Source: Arthrobacter sp. 9AX
GTDB lineage: Bacteria; Actinomycetota; Actinomycetes; Actinomycetales; Micrococcaceae
Length of the DNA stretch: 64,000 nucleotides
Assembly (NCBI RefSeq): GCF_902506095.1
Contig: NZ_LR733293.1
Coordinates: forward strand, 2,366,558-2,430,557
Reading direction: 5' to 3'
Numbering within the stretch: the first letter of the stretch is position 1; every line of letters starts with the position of its first letter. The position numbers and the translations under genes were made by a program. Shown one piece after another: positions 56,266 through 64,000 of the stretch. Under the pieces are notes generated by a model, which searched no databases, was not told the DNA's origin, and saw only the letters and a program-made list of their open reading frames with translations.

Positions 56266-56559
56266 TTGCCAACTCAGAAGGCCGTGGTCACAGCCTTGAT
56301 CGGACTGCATGCGCGTCCAGCCGCCGTATTCGTCCGGGCCGTTACCGAGACCGGGCTTCCGGTGACCATTACCAGGGCCGGCGTCAAGGACGTCGACGCC
56401 CGGTCCCTGCTGCAGGTGATGACAGCTGATTTTTATCACGGGTGCGAAGTGGAGCTCGGCATTGCGGAATCCGCGCTGGACGGCCCGCTAAGCCGCGAAA
56501 AGGCACAAGATGCCCTCCGCACCCTCGGCCAGCTTTTGGAGTCCCAGGGCGCAGCCTAG
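56266..56559 (+). CDS. ptsH: Phosphocarrier HPr (PTS)
   Basis: 97-aa HPr domain protein with the phosphorylated His15 in 'GLHARPAAVFVRAV' and Ser47 in 'DARSLLQVMTADF', the position phosphorylated by HPr kinase in Firmicutes. TTG 56266 is chosen because AAGGAG lies 5 nt upstream and the length matches HPr. TATATT at 56205-56210 is a likely -10. No enzyme I or EII genes are visible in the window. The GntR repressor is divergent. Confidence 0.93.
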   Translation: MPTQKAVVTALIGLHARPAAVFVRAVTETGLPVTITRAGVKDVDARSLLQVMTADFYHGCEVELGIAESALDGPLSREKAQDALRTLGQLLESQGAA

Positions 56560-56647
56560 CGCCGTGCCGCAGCCGCACTCGGGCCGCGCCGCAGCGCGCT
56601 TGCAATGCTGTATCTGCGGACGGTGCCTTCACTCCCCGCTCACACGA

Positions 56648-56700
56648 CAAACAACGACGGCGGGCCTCACCTGAAAGGTGAGGCCCGCCGTCGTTGTTTG
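56648..56700. terminator. Very long terminator hairpin between ptsH and ctaF
   Basis: 25-bp perfect stem with a 3-nt loop, centred between convergent genes; A/T-rich outer base pairs give T-rich tails in both directions. Confidence 0.9.
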
Positions 56701-56711
56701 CTGCTTTGTGC

Positions 56712-57113
56712 CTAGTGGGCGTGATCGCCGCGGCTGTATTCGTAGACCCAGCCGATGAGGGCTACGAGTGCCAGGCCACCTGCGATGAAGACGATCCACC
56801 AACCGACAGCCAGGCCGAGGAACCCTGTTGCGCAGGCGATGCCCAGGACCAGCGGCCACCAGCTCCAGGGGCTGAAGTGGCCCTGCTCGCCGGCACCCTC
56901 GTGGATCTCGGCGTCGTTGCGGTCCTCAGGACGCATACCAACGCGCTTGCCGGTGAAGCCGAGGTAGCCGCCGATCATGCCGGCCAGGCCGCCCACGAGG
57001 AGGATCCCCAGGATACCTACCCACTCACCCCAGTTGGTGAGGAATCCGTAGACCAGCGAAACCGGCACGAAGAAGAAGACTCCGGAACCAAAGATCCATG
57101 ATTCGATTTTCAC
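56712..57113 (-). CDS. ctaF: Actinobacterial cytochrome c oxidase subunit IV (CtaF)
   Basis: 133-aa membrane protein with four transmembrane helices ('[19 protein letters not shown]', '[19 protein letters not shown]', '[19 protein letters not shown]', '[19 protein letters not shown]'), the actinobacteria-specific subunit of the aa3 oxidase. Starts with GTG 57113 in a 4-nt overlap (GTGA) with the ctaD stop, so it is translationally coupled to ctaD. Confidence 0.92.
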   Translation of the reverse strand: MKIESWIFGSGVFFFVPVSLVYGFLTNWGEWVGILGILLVGGLAGMIGGYLGFTGKRVGMRPEDRNDAEIHEGAGEQGHFSPWSWWPLVLGIACATGFLGLAVGWWIVFIAGGLALVALIGWVYEYSRGDHAH

Positions 57114-58837
57114 TGTGCGGTGTCCTTCTGTTCGGCGTTACCGAGCACCTGGGCTGCCGCAGCCGGTGACTCGACGGTGTGGACCTGGCGAAGCTCCGGG
57201 TGGTGCAGGTCGAGTGCGGGACGCTCCGAACGGATCCGGGGCAGCGAGGTGAAGTTGTGCCGCGGCGGTGGGCAGGACGTGGCCCACTCGAGCGATGCTC
57301 CGAAGCCCCACGGATCATCAACCTGAACCCGCTCGGCACTGCGCCAGGTGATGTAGACGTTCCAGAAGAACGGGACCAGGGATGCACCCAGGACGAACGA
57401 GGCAACGGTGGAGAACTGGTTCATCCAGGTGAAGTTGTCCTCGACCAGGTAGTCCGCGTAGCGGCGGGGCATGCCTTCAACGCCGAGCCAGTGCTGGATC
57501 AGGAAGGTTCCATGGAAGCCGAGGAACAGGAGCCAGAAGTGGATCTTGCCCAGGCGCTCGTTGAGCATCTTGCCGGTCCACTTGGGCCACCAGAAGTAGA
57601 AGCCTGCGAACATCGCGAACACCACGGTGCCGAACACCACGTAGTGGAAGTGTGCCACCACGAAGTAGGAGTCGGAGACGTGGAAGTCCAGCGGCGGCGA
57701 AGCCAGGATGATGCCGGTGAGGCCGCCGAAGAGGAAGGTGATCAGGAAGCCGATGCTCCACAGCATGGGCGTCTCGAACGTGATGGAACCCCGCCACATG
57801 GTGCCGATCCAGTTGAAGAACTTCACACCCGTCGGGACCGCGATCAGCATGGTCATGAAGGCGAAGAACGGCAGCAGCACGGCGCCGGTGACGTACATGT
57901 GGTGTGCCCACACGGTCACGGACAGCGCGGCAATGGCGATCGTGGCGTAGACCAGGCCCTTGTAGCCGAAGATCGGCTTGCGGCTGAAGACCGGGAAGAT
58001 CTCCGAGACGATGCCGAAGAACGGCAGCGCGATGATGTACACCTCGGGGTGGCCGAAGAACCAGAACAGGTGCTGCCACAGGACGGCACCGCCGTTTTCG
58101 GGATCGAAGATGTGGGCTCCGAAGCGGCGGTCGGCACCGAGTGCGAACAGAGCGGCGGCCAGCGGCGGGAACGCCATGAGCACCAGGATGGCCGTGACCA
58201 GGGTGTTCCAGGTGAAGATCGGCATACGCCACATGGTCATGCCGGGGGCGCGCATGCAGATGATGGTGGTGATGAAGTTGACCGCACCAAGGATGGTGCC
58301 GAAACCGGACAATGCCAGGCCGAATACCCACAGGTCCCCGCCGATGCCGGGGCTGAACGTGGTGTTGGACAACGGTGCGTAGGCGAACCAGCCGAAGGAT
58401 GCGGCACCCTGCGGGGTGATGAAACCGGACACCGCGATGGTGGAGCCGAACAGGAAGAACCAGAAGGCCAGCGCGTTCAGGCGCGGGAACGCCACGTCAG
58501 GTGCACCGATCTGCAGCGGCATGATGACGTTCGCGAAGCCTGCGAAGAGCGGGGTGGCGAACATCAGGAGCATCACGGTGCCGTGCATCGTGAAGAGCTG
58601 GTTGTACTGCTCCTTGGTCTGCAGGATCTGCATGCCTGGCTCGAACAGCTCTGCCCGGATCAGCAGGGCCATCACGCCGCCGAGGCAGAAGAACACGAAG
58701 GACGCGATCAGGTACATGTACCCGATGGTCTTGTGGTCGGTGGAAGTGATCCAGTTGACGACGATGCGTCCCTTGGACTTGGGAACCACGGGAGCTGTAA
58801 GCGCTCCGGTGGGTGCGGATTGAGTGTACGTAGCCAC
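57110..58837 (-). CDS. ctaD: Cytochrome c oxidase subunit I (CtaD)
   Basis: 575-aa catalytic subunit with 12 transmembrane helices. The heme and CuB site residues are in '[19 protein letters not shown]' (His/Tyr cross-link motif) and '[10 protein letters not shown]' (CuB histidines), with '[19 protein letters not shown]' for heme a/a3. It reduces O2 and pumps protons. The C-terminal about 60 residues form a cytoplasmic tail ('[19 protein letters not shown]'). GTG 58837 is preceded by GGGGAG that directly follows the ctaC stop codon. Confidence 0.96.
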   Translation of the reverse strand: MATYTQSAPTGALTAPVVPKSKGRIVVNWITSTDHKTIGYMYLIASFVFFCLGGVMALLIRAELFEPGMQILQTKEQYNQLFTMHGTVMLLMFATPLFAGFANVIMPLQIGAPDVAFPRLNALAFWFFLFGSTIAVSGFITPQGAASFGWFAYAPLSNTTFSPGIGGDLWVFGLALSGFGTILGAVNFITTIICMRAPGMTMWRMPIFTWNTLVTAILVLMAFPPLAAALFALGADRRFGAHIFDPENGGAVLWQHLFWFFGHPEVYIIALPFFGIVSEIFPVFSRKPIFGYKGLVYATIAIAALSVTVWAHHMYVTGAVLLPFFAFMTMLIAVPTGVKFFNWIGTMWRGSITFETPMLWSIGFLITFLFGGLTGIILASPPLDFHVSDSYFVVAHFHYVVFGTVVFAMFAGFYFWWPKWTGKMLNERLGKIHFWLLFLGFHGTFLIQHWLGVEGMPRRYADYLVEDNFTWMNQFSTVASFVLGASLVPFFWNVYITWRSAERVQVDDPWGFGASLEWATSCPPPRHNFTSLPRIRSERPALDLHHPELRQVHTVESPAAAAQVLGNAEQKDTAQ

Positions 58838-58847
58838 GTCGCTCCCC

Positions 58848-59720
58848 TTACTTAATTTCGTTCAGGTTCGGGTTGCGGTCGTACTCCACACCGAGGAGGC
58901 CCGTGTTGCCGGATGCCTTGAGCTCTTCCATGTGTGCCTGGAATTCAGCCTCGGACACCACCTTCACGCGGAACAGCATCTCGGAGTGGTACTCACCGCA
59001 GAGTTCGGCGCACTTGCCGTCGTAGGTGCCCTCTTTGGTGGGGGTGAACCGGATGTAGTTGGTCTTGCCCGGGATCATGTCGCGCTTCTGCAGGAAGGCG
59101 GGAACCCAGAAGGAGTGGATCACGTCGCGGGAGTTGAGCTCCAGGTCCACGGACTTGTTGACCGGCAGGTACAGCGTGGGGAGCTTTTCCTTGTCGATCG
59201 TGTTGCCCGTGAGGTGGGCCTGGACTCCGGCCTCGTGGAGATCTTCCTCAATGACGTCGCCGGCCTTGTAGTTGAAGTCCCAGGCCCACTGCTTGCCGCG
59301 GACGTCAACAACGACGTCGGCGGGCTTGGACCGGTCATCAATGGCCTGCTGGTCGCGGTCCGTGAAGTAGAAGAACACGAGGACCATAAACAGCGGGATG
59401 GTCAGGTAAAAGACTTCCAGGGGAAGGTTGAAGCTGGTCTGCCGCGGGAACCCCACGGTGCCCTTGCGGCGACGGTAGGCAACAAGGCACCAGACGATCA
59501 GGCCCCACGTAATGATGCCCACAACGAGGGCGGCAATCCATGAGTTGACCCAGAGGTCCATGATGCGGTCGCTATTGCTGGTGGTGCCACGTTCTGTGGG
59601 CAGCCACCCCTTCTCTACCTCTGGCGAACATCCGGTCAAAACCAACGCGCCGGCAATTGCCAAGCTTGTGATCGTGGTGATCGTTTTGCGTCGGCTGCCG
59701 GTTCGGTTCTGCGAACTCAC
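58848..59720 (-). CDS. ctaC: Cytochrome c oxidase subunit II (CtaC), lipoprotein
   Basis: 290-aa precursor. The signal peptide ends in the lipobox LTGC (Cys31), giving a lipid-anchored N-terminus. Two transmembrane helices follow ('[19 protein letters not shown]', '[19 protein letters not shown]'), and the extracellular cupredoxin domain carries the CuA site '[14 protein letters not shown]' (two Cys, His, Met). The GTG start has GGAAGG upstream. It is first of the ctaC-ctaD-ctaF operon. Confidence 0.96.
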   Translation of the reverse strand: MSSQNRTGSRRKTITTITSLAIAGALVLTGCSPEVEKGWLPTERGTTSNSDRIMDLWVNSWIAALVVGIITWGLIVWCLVAYRRRKGTVGFPRQTSFNLPLEVFYLTIPLFMVLVFFYFTDRDQQAIDDRSKPADVVVDVRGKQWAWDFNYKAGDVIEEDLHEAGVQAHLTGNTIDKEKLPTLYLPVNKSVDLELNSRDVIHSFWVPAFLQKRDMIPGKTNYIRFTPTKEGTYDGKCAELCGEYHSEMLFRVKVVSEAEFQAHMEELKASGNTGLLGVEYDRNPNLNEIK

Positions 59721-59837
59721 AGACGGCCCTTCCTACTTGTTGCTGTTGTCCGGGCAGCCATCGGCGCCGCGGGCACACTAAAAGTTTTACTACTCGGTGT
59801 AGAGCTTACCGCTCCCCCGGGCGTTTCGCCCACATGT

Positions 59838-59885
59838 CGGCGCCGTGGCTCCCGCACTTGTTGACTGCGGAAGGCCACGGCGCCG
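59838..59885 (-). terminator. Hairpin downstream of erpA
   Basis: Arms CGGCGCCGTGG and CCACGGCGCCG (11 bp, extended by one C-G and a G-T) with an inner CCGCA/TGCGG helix. It lies 22 bp after the erpA stop and before the ctaC promoter. Confidence 0.7.
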
Positions 59886-59907
59886 GCACCAGGCGAAACA
59901 ACCGGTT

Positions 59908-60297
59908 CTAGTGGAAGGAATCTCCACAGGCGCAGGAGCCGCCGGCGTTCGGGTTGTCGATGGTGAAGCCCTGCTTCGAAATGGTGTCTTCGAAGTCGAT
60001 GCTGGCGCCACTGAGGTACGGAACGCTCATCTTGTCCACCACTACCTCAACGCCGTCGTAGTCGCGGACGGCGTCGCCGTCGAGGAGGCGCTCGTCGAAG
60101 TAGAGCTGGTAGATCAGCCCGGAGCAGCCACCCGGCTGCACGGCGACGCGGAGGCGGAGGTCGGTGCGGCCTTCCTGTTCAAGGAGGCTGCGGACCTTGC
60201 CTGCGGCGACGTCGGTCAGGTTGACCTCGTGGACGGGCAGCTCATCGGCGGCAGCGCTGGTGGTCTCGGTGCGGTTCTCATTGGTTGCGGTGCTCAT
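59908..60297 (-). CDS. erpA: Iron-sulfur cluster insertion protein ErpA (HesB/IscA type)
   Basis: 129-aa A-type carrier. The three cluster cysteines are in 'GGCSG' and 'CACGDSF' near the C-terminus. 'LRLRVAVQPGGCSGLIYQ' and 'GVEVVVDKMSVPYLSGASI' are typical. It delivers Fe-S clusters to targets; the Rieske protein and other oxidoreductases in this region are possible clients, though this is inference. AGAAGG precedes the ATG. The gene is upstream of ctaC on the same strand but separated by a terminator. Confidence 0.92.
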   Translation of the reverse strand: MSTATNENRTETTSAAADELPVHEVNLTDVAAGKVRSLLEQEGRTDLRLRVAVQPGGCSGLIYQLYFDERLLDGDAVRDYDGVEVVVDKMSVPYLSGASIDFEDTISKQGFTIDNPNAGGSCACGDSFH

Positions 60298-60471
60298 TGG
60301 CCTACCTTCTTAGGACGGTCTGGCGGCCCCGCGCTAACGGTGCCTGCCCCTACGGATTCGGTATGGGCTATAGCTACATGCTACGCGGGGCGCACCTGTA
60401 GCTCTAACTCCTGACGTAACCATGCGGGCACCGTCATTGTTCCCGCGGAGCCCGTCCGGGAGCGTTGTTTC

Positions 60472-61914
60472 CTAGAGTCCGCCGCTGTCCAGCCGCGCCA
60501 GCAGCAGCGCCTCGGCGAGGATGGCTTTCCGGAAGTCACCCAGATGCAGGGACTCGTTTGCGCTGTGGGCGCGCGAGTCCGGGTCCTCCACACCCGTCAC
60601 CAGGATCTGGACGTCGGGGTACAGTTCCGTCAGGTCCGCGATGAAAGGGATGGAACCGCCGATTCCCGTCTCCACGGCCGGCACCCCCCACGCTTCGCCG
60701 AGAGCCCACATTGCCAGGGTGGCGGCCGCTGAGGAGGTGTCCGTCCGGAACGGGTTGCCGCTCTCCCCCGGCGTGAAAGTGACTTCCGCACCGAACGGCG
60801 CATTCGCTTCGATGTGCCTGCGCACTGCCTCCATCGCTTCTTGGGGAGACTGGCCCGGGGCGAGCCGCAGGCTGAACTTGGCCCGCGCCCGGGGCAGCAG
60901 GGTATTCGAGGCCACATCGACGGCAGGTGCGTCGAAGCCGATGATGGAGAGCGCCGGCTTGGTCCAGAGCCGTGAGGCGATGCTGCCCGTACCGGCCAGA
61001 CGGACGCCGTCGAGGACCGAGGCATCAGCACGGTAGTCCGCTTCCGGGAAATCCACTGAGGTGGTATCCGTGGCGACGAGCCCCGGGATGGCGACGTTGC
61101 CGTTGTCGTCATGAAGGGTGGCGATCAGCCGGGCCAGCAGCGTGGGTGCATCCAGCACCGGGCCGCCGAACATGCCGGAGTGCACTGCGTGCTCCAGGAC
61201 CTGGACTTCGATGGTCCCGTCCACAAGCCCGCGGAGGCTTGTTGTCAGGGCCGGAACACCCACTTTCCAGTTGCTGGAATCGGCAACAACAATGACATCG
61301 GCACGGAGGAGCTCGCGGTTTGCCTCCAGGAAAGGCCGGAACGTGGGAGATCCCGCTTCCTCTTCACCTTCGATGAAGAACGTGACGCCAAGGCCAAGCT
61401 CCGCCCCGATGACCTCAGAGACGGCAGCGTAAGCGGCAATGTGGGCCATAATCCCGGCTTTGTCGTCGGCGGCGCCGCGGCCATACAGCCGGCCGTCCTT
61501 TTCCACGGCGGCGAACGGTTCCGTTTCCCACAGTGCCTCGTCGCCCGCCGGCTGCACATCATGGTGCGCATACAGCAGGATGGTTGGCTTGCCTTCGGCG
61601 GCGGGGCGGCGGGCGACGACGGCAGGACCGCCCGGAGTGCCGTCCGGTTTGTCACAGCACAGGATCCGGACGTCCTCGAGGCCGGACTCCCGCAGCAGCC
61701 CAGCCACTGCTTCTGCGCTGCGCTCCAGGGGCGACCTGTCAAAGCTGGGCCAGGCGATGCCCGGAATCGCGACGAGTTCCTTGAGGCGTGCAAGGGTCCG
61801 GTCGAAGGAGTTGTCCACTGCGGCCCGGAGATGGTCCGTGCCTGTGCCTGCGGCCGAGCCGGCGGGTTGGGCTCGTTCAATACTGTCCGGGGTTACCGGT
61901 GAGGGTGACGTCAT
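60472..61914 (-). CDS. M20 family dipeptidase
   Basis: 480-aa zinc dipeptidase of the carnosinase/PepV-like M20 group. The metal site is 'LLYAHHDVQPAGDEALWET', the bridging Asp is in 'LYGRGAADDKAGIMAH', the catalytic Glu is in 'FIEGEEEAGSPTF', and the late motif is 'TGIGGSIPFIADL'. The dimerisation domain includes 'LEHAVHSGMFGGPVLDAP'. It shares the fold of the peptidase at 1513 but is longer and of a different subgroup. The ATG at 61914 follows a U-rich stretch with a weak ribosome-binding site. It is divergent from the DUF3043 gene. Confidence 0.93.
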   Translation of the reverse strand: MTSPSPVTPDSIERAQPAGSAAGTGTDHLRAAVDNSFDRTLARLKELVAIPGIAWPSFDRSPLERSAEAVAGLLRESGLEDVRILCCDKPDGTPGGPAVVARRPAAEGKPTILLYAHHDVQPAGDEALWETEPFAAVEKDGRLYGRGAADDKAGIMAHIAAYAAVSEVIGAELGLGVTFFIEGEEEAGSPTFRPFLEANRELLRADVIVVADSSNWKVGVPALTTSLRGLVDGTIEVQVLEHAVHSGMFGGPVLDAPTLLARLIATLHDDNGNVAIPGLVATDTTSVDFPEADYRADASVLDGVRLAGTGSIASRLWTKPALSIIGFDAPAVDVASNTLLPRARAKFSLRLAPGQSPQEAMEAVRRHIEANAPFGAEVTFTPGESGNPFRTDTSSAAATLAMWALGEAWGVPAVETGIGGSIPFIADLTELYPDVQILVTGVEDPDSRAHSANESLHLGDFRKAILAEALLLARLDSGGL

Positions 61915-62004
61915 GGAAAAAACATTACCCTCGTCACATTGGGCACCACCGCAGGCAGGCGTACGCACGGAAACCGGAGCCCCGCCGCAAGGTATTCTGT
62001 TCAG

Positions 62005-62607
62005 GTGTTCGGACGTAAAAAGGAAGCGCCCTTGGCGCAGGAAACCATAGACCAGCAGGCTGCTGAAGCTGCGGCGCGGCAGGGCGGCATAGCCGGCAAG
62101 GGCGCCCCCACCCCCACGCGCAAGGCGCAGGAAGCGGCCCGCAGGCGCCCGCTGGTGCCGGAGGACCGCAAAGCCTCGAAGGCTGCAGAGCGGCAGGCCA
62201 TCGCGGACCAGCGTCTCAAGATGCGCCAGGCACTGGACACCGGCGACGAGAAATTCCTGCCGCTGCGGGACAAGGGTCCGCAAAAGCGCTTTGCCCGTGA
62301 CTACGTGGACGCGCGGTTCAGCCTCGGCGAATACCTGATGTTCGGAGCCCTCGTTTTTGTCCTGGTGTCCCTGGTGGTGCCGGCATCCAGCGACATGATG
62401 ATCTATGTCCTGGGCGGTTTCTGGGTCATGTTCCTGGCGGTCTTCCTGGATGTTTTTATCCTCTCCCGCAAGCTCCGCAAGCGGCTGGCCGAGAAGTTCG
62501 GTGAGGTGGAGCGCGGCACCGTCTGGTACGGCTCCATGCGTTCCCTGCAGTTCCGCAAGCTGCGCCTGCCCAAGCCGCAGGTCAAGCGCGGGCAGTACCC
62601 GGCCTGA
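62005..62607 (+). CDS. DUF3043 family membrane protein
   Basis: 200-aa protein. The basic N-terminal region 'VFGRKKEAPLAQE' and a long Lys/Arg/Ala-rich cytoplasmic stretch containing 'GAPTPTRKAQEAARRRPLV' precede two transmembrane helices ('LMFGALVFVLVSLVVPASS', 'MIYVLGGFWVMFLAVFLDV'); a conserved 'RKRLAEKFGE' follows. The GTG at 62005 lies 6 nt after TATTCT (leaderless candidate). Function unknown; conserved in actinobacteria. Confidence 0.88.
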   Translation: MFGRKKEAPLAQETIDQQAAEAAARQGGIAGKGAPTPTRKAQEAARRRPLVPEDRKASKAAERQAIADQRLKMRQALDTGDEKFLPLRDKGPQKRFARDYVDARFSLGEYLMFGALVFVLVSLVVPASSDMMIYVLGGFWVMFLAVFLDVFILSRKLRKRLAEKFGEVERGTVWYGSMRSLQFRKLRLPKPQVKRGQYPA

Positions 62608-62638
62608 CCCCGCCCGGCAGCAGCATTGCCGCGCAGAC

Positions 62639-62679
62639 AACAAACAACCCCGGCGGACCATCCACCGGGGTTGTTTGTT
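62639..62679. terminator. Terminator between DUF3043 and pyrD
   Basis: 18-bp stem with one mismatch (AACAAACAACCCCGG arms), a 5-nt loop and TTT tails on both sides. It lies between convergent genes. Confidence 0.85.
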
Positions 62680-62704
62680 TAAGGACCCAAACGCTGCAGG
62701 GAGG

Positions 62705-63775
62705 TCAGGCCCTGCGGTTCCTTGCCAGTTGCCGGTTGATGCGGGCAGCCCAGAACGGTCCCTCGTACAGGAAAGCCGTGTAGCCCTGCACCAGAGTTGC
62801 TCCGGCGTCGAGCCTGTCCTGGACATCCTGCGCGGTCTCGACACCGCCAACCGCCACCAGGGTGAGGGAATCGCCGGTGACCTTCCGGAGCCGCCGCAGC
62901 ACGTCGAGGGAGCGCTGCTTCAACGGTGCACCGGAGAGACCGCCCGCGCCGCATTTTTCCACCTGCTCCGCCGGGGAAGCCAGCCCGGTACGGGCAATGG
63001 TGGTGTTGGTGGCGATGATTCCGTCAAGGTTCAGGTCCAGCGCAAGGCGGGCGACGTCGTCGATATCCTCATCGCTGAGGTCCGGGGCGATCTTCACCAG
63101 CAGGGGAACGTGCCGGCCGGCTGCGCGGTCGGCTTCGCCGCCCACGGCCGTGAGCAGCGGGCGGAGGCTTTCCACGTCCTGCAGGAGCCGGAGGCCGGGA
63201 GTGTTGGGGGAACTGACGTTGACCACCAGGTAGTCGGCAGCGGGTGCGAGGCTGCGGGCACTGACCAAGTAGTCTTCGACGGCGTCCGCCAGCTCCACCA
63301 CTTTGGTCTTGCCGATGTTGACGCCGATGACGGGGCGCACGGAAGGGTTCCTGCGCTGGAGTGCAGCGCGCGCTGCCTTCAGCCGGGGCGCAACGGCGGT
63401 GGCACCGTCGTTATTAAATCCCATCCGGTTGATCACGGCGCGGTCGTCAATGAGGCGGAAGAGGCGCGGCTTCTCGTTGCCGGGCTGGGCCTGGCCGGTG
63501 ATGGTTCCCACCTCCACGTGGCCGAAGCCCAGCTCTGTGAGGGCTTCAATGCCGTGCCCTTCCTTGTCGAAGCCGGCAGCAAGCCCGAAGGGGGACGGAA
63601 AGGTGATGCCGAATGCGGTGGTCTGCAGTGATGGGGCCGGCGCCGTCAGTTTCGCCAGGATTCTTCCCGCACCGGAGCGGTGTGCAAGCCTGATGCCCTG
63701 GAATCCGATTTTGTGGGCGCGCTCGGCGTCCATCCATGAAAAGGCCAGCCTGAAGAATGTGGGATAAACGCGCAT
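62705..63775 (-). CDS. pyrD: Dihydroorotate dehydrogenase (quinone), PyrD
   Basis: 356-aa class 2 DHODH that reduces the membrane quinone while making orotate. N-terminal membrane-associating helices '[19 protein letters not shown]' mark class 2. FMN/substrate motifs: '[19 protein letters not shown]', '[12 protein letters not shown]', '[15 protein letters not shown]' and '[11 protein letters not shown]', with '[18 protein letters not shown]' and '[13 protein letters not shown]'. The catalytic Ser is expected in the 'NVSSPNT' loop. The ATG at 63775 has GGAAGG upstream. Confidence 0.95.
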   Translation of the reverse strand: MRVYPTFFRLAFSWMDAERAHKIGFQGIRLAHRSGAGRILAKLTAPAPSLQTTAFGITFPSPFGLAAGFDKEGHGIEALTELGFGHVEVGTITGQAQPGNEKPRLFRLIDDRAVINRMGFNNDGATAVAPRLKAARAALQRRNPSVRPVIGVNIGKTKVVELADAVEDYLVSARSLAPAADYLVVNVSSPNTPGLRLLQDVESLRPLLTAVGGEADRAAGRHVPLLVKIAPDLSDEDIDDVARLALDLNLDGIIATNTTIARTGLASPAEQVEKCGAGGLSGAPLKQRSLDVLRRLRKVTGDSLTLVAVGGVETAQDVQDRLDAGATLVQGYTAFLYEGPFWAARINRQLARNRRA

Positions 63776-63886
63776 GCCTTCCAGTCTTCCGCCTTTCGCC
63801 GCGCCATACCAAAACGGGCCCGGACCATAACGCCACCGGACAGAATGCACCGAAGCGCGGCCGGGCCGGCAGATTAGCATAATGCC

Positions 63887-64000
63887 ATGGAATGGCAGCG
63901 GGACATCCTGGGCGCGGAGTTCGAGTCCCACGCCTTCACCGCGGCAGGACAGGACGGGGTGGAACGGACCGCCACCCTGGTCCGGTTCCGGCCCGCCCGG
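63887..64000 (+). CDS. Probable alpha/beta hydrolase, N-terminal part (runs off the right edge)
   Basis: ATG 63887 opens 'MEWQRDILGAEFESHAFTA', followed by 'DGVERTATLVRFRPAR', and stays open to the window end. The W-x-x-D-x-L-G-x-x-F start with A-T-L-V-R recalls the N-terminus of monoglyceride lipase/serine aminopeptidase-like alpha/beta hydrolases found near pyrD in actinobacteria. No catalytic residue is included in the window. TAGCAT (63875-63880) ends 6 nt before the ATG. The family call is tentative. Confidence 0.5.
   Translation, partial: MEWQRDILGAEFESHAFTAAGQDGVERTATLVRFRPAR

Noticed and set aside
57179-58855. 558-aa plus-strand frame inside ctaD
   Set aside because: Antisense to an unmistakable CtaD; product is extremely His/Asp/Glu/Gln-rich, the expected complement of membrane helices.
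1-64000. CRISPR arrays, insertion sequences, integrases, rRNA genes or phage genes
   Set aside because: Looked for regularly spaced repeats, transposase or integrase motifs and rRNA-like sequence and saw none in the window.

Overview
The window looks like a chromosomal segment of a high-GC actinobacterium of the Micrococcaceae, most likely Arthrobacter or Pseudarthrobacter. The evidence is a complete Pup-proteasome locus, a mycothiol ligase, RbpA, a Dop/PafA pair, a naturally fused PafBC regulator, an actinobacterial qcrCAB/cta respiratory set, and frequent GTG starts. Many genes carry a TANNNT -10 box only 6-8 nt before the start codon, which points to leaderless transcripts.

Layout. 1-1.35 kb: edge of a SARP/BTAD-type regulator, a tiny membrane ORF, a GNAT remnant and tRNA-Leu(GAG). 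1.5-10.7 kb: housekeeping genes (M20 peptidase, acyl-CoA dehydrogenase-like protein, DUF5703, aldo/keto reductase, uppP, mshC, PAC2 protein, HAD phosphatase, site-2 protease). 10.8-18.7 kb: trmI then arc-dop-pup-prcB-prcA-pafA, the pupylation and proteasome pathway. 18.8-28.5 kb: two FKBP proteins, pafBC, tatA-tatC, helY and an amidohydrolase. 28.6-33.7 kb: ppm, rbpA, an SPFH/NfeD pair, an RlmA-like methyltransferase, def and an NTF2-like protein.

33.7-36.8 kb, minus strand: a three-gene type III polyketide synthase / methyltransferase / FAD monooxygenase operon, resembling srsABC-type phenolic lipid pathways. 37-47 kb is looser accessory DNA: pseudogenes, gene-poor stretches, a large secreted protein, and a compact LysR / mesX (DUF1852) / mesD (core methionine synthase) / flavin reductase unit. 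This unit is the most intriguing system here, because MesD-type methionine synthesis is folate- and cobalamin-independent, needs oxygen, and has an unknown methyl donor.

47-64 kb returns to conserved genes: VOC proteins, DUF3054, a RAM-only protein, trpD, ctaE-qcrC-qcrA-qcrB (cytochrome bc1 and oxidase subunit III), a GntR regulator and ptsH, then ctaC-ctaD-ctaF on the opposite strand, erpA, an M20 dipeptidase, DUF3043, pyrD and the start of a probable alpha/beta hydrolase. Nearly all convergent gene pairs in this part are separated by long perfect hairpins. Start sites were chosen from Shine-Dalgarno sequences, leaderless -10 boxes and known family N-termini; functions come from recognised motifs, with no database search.
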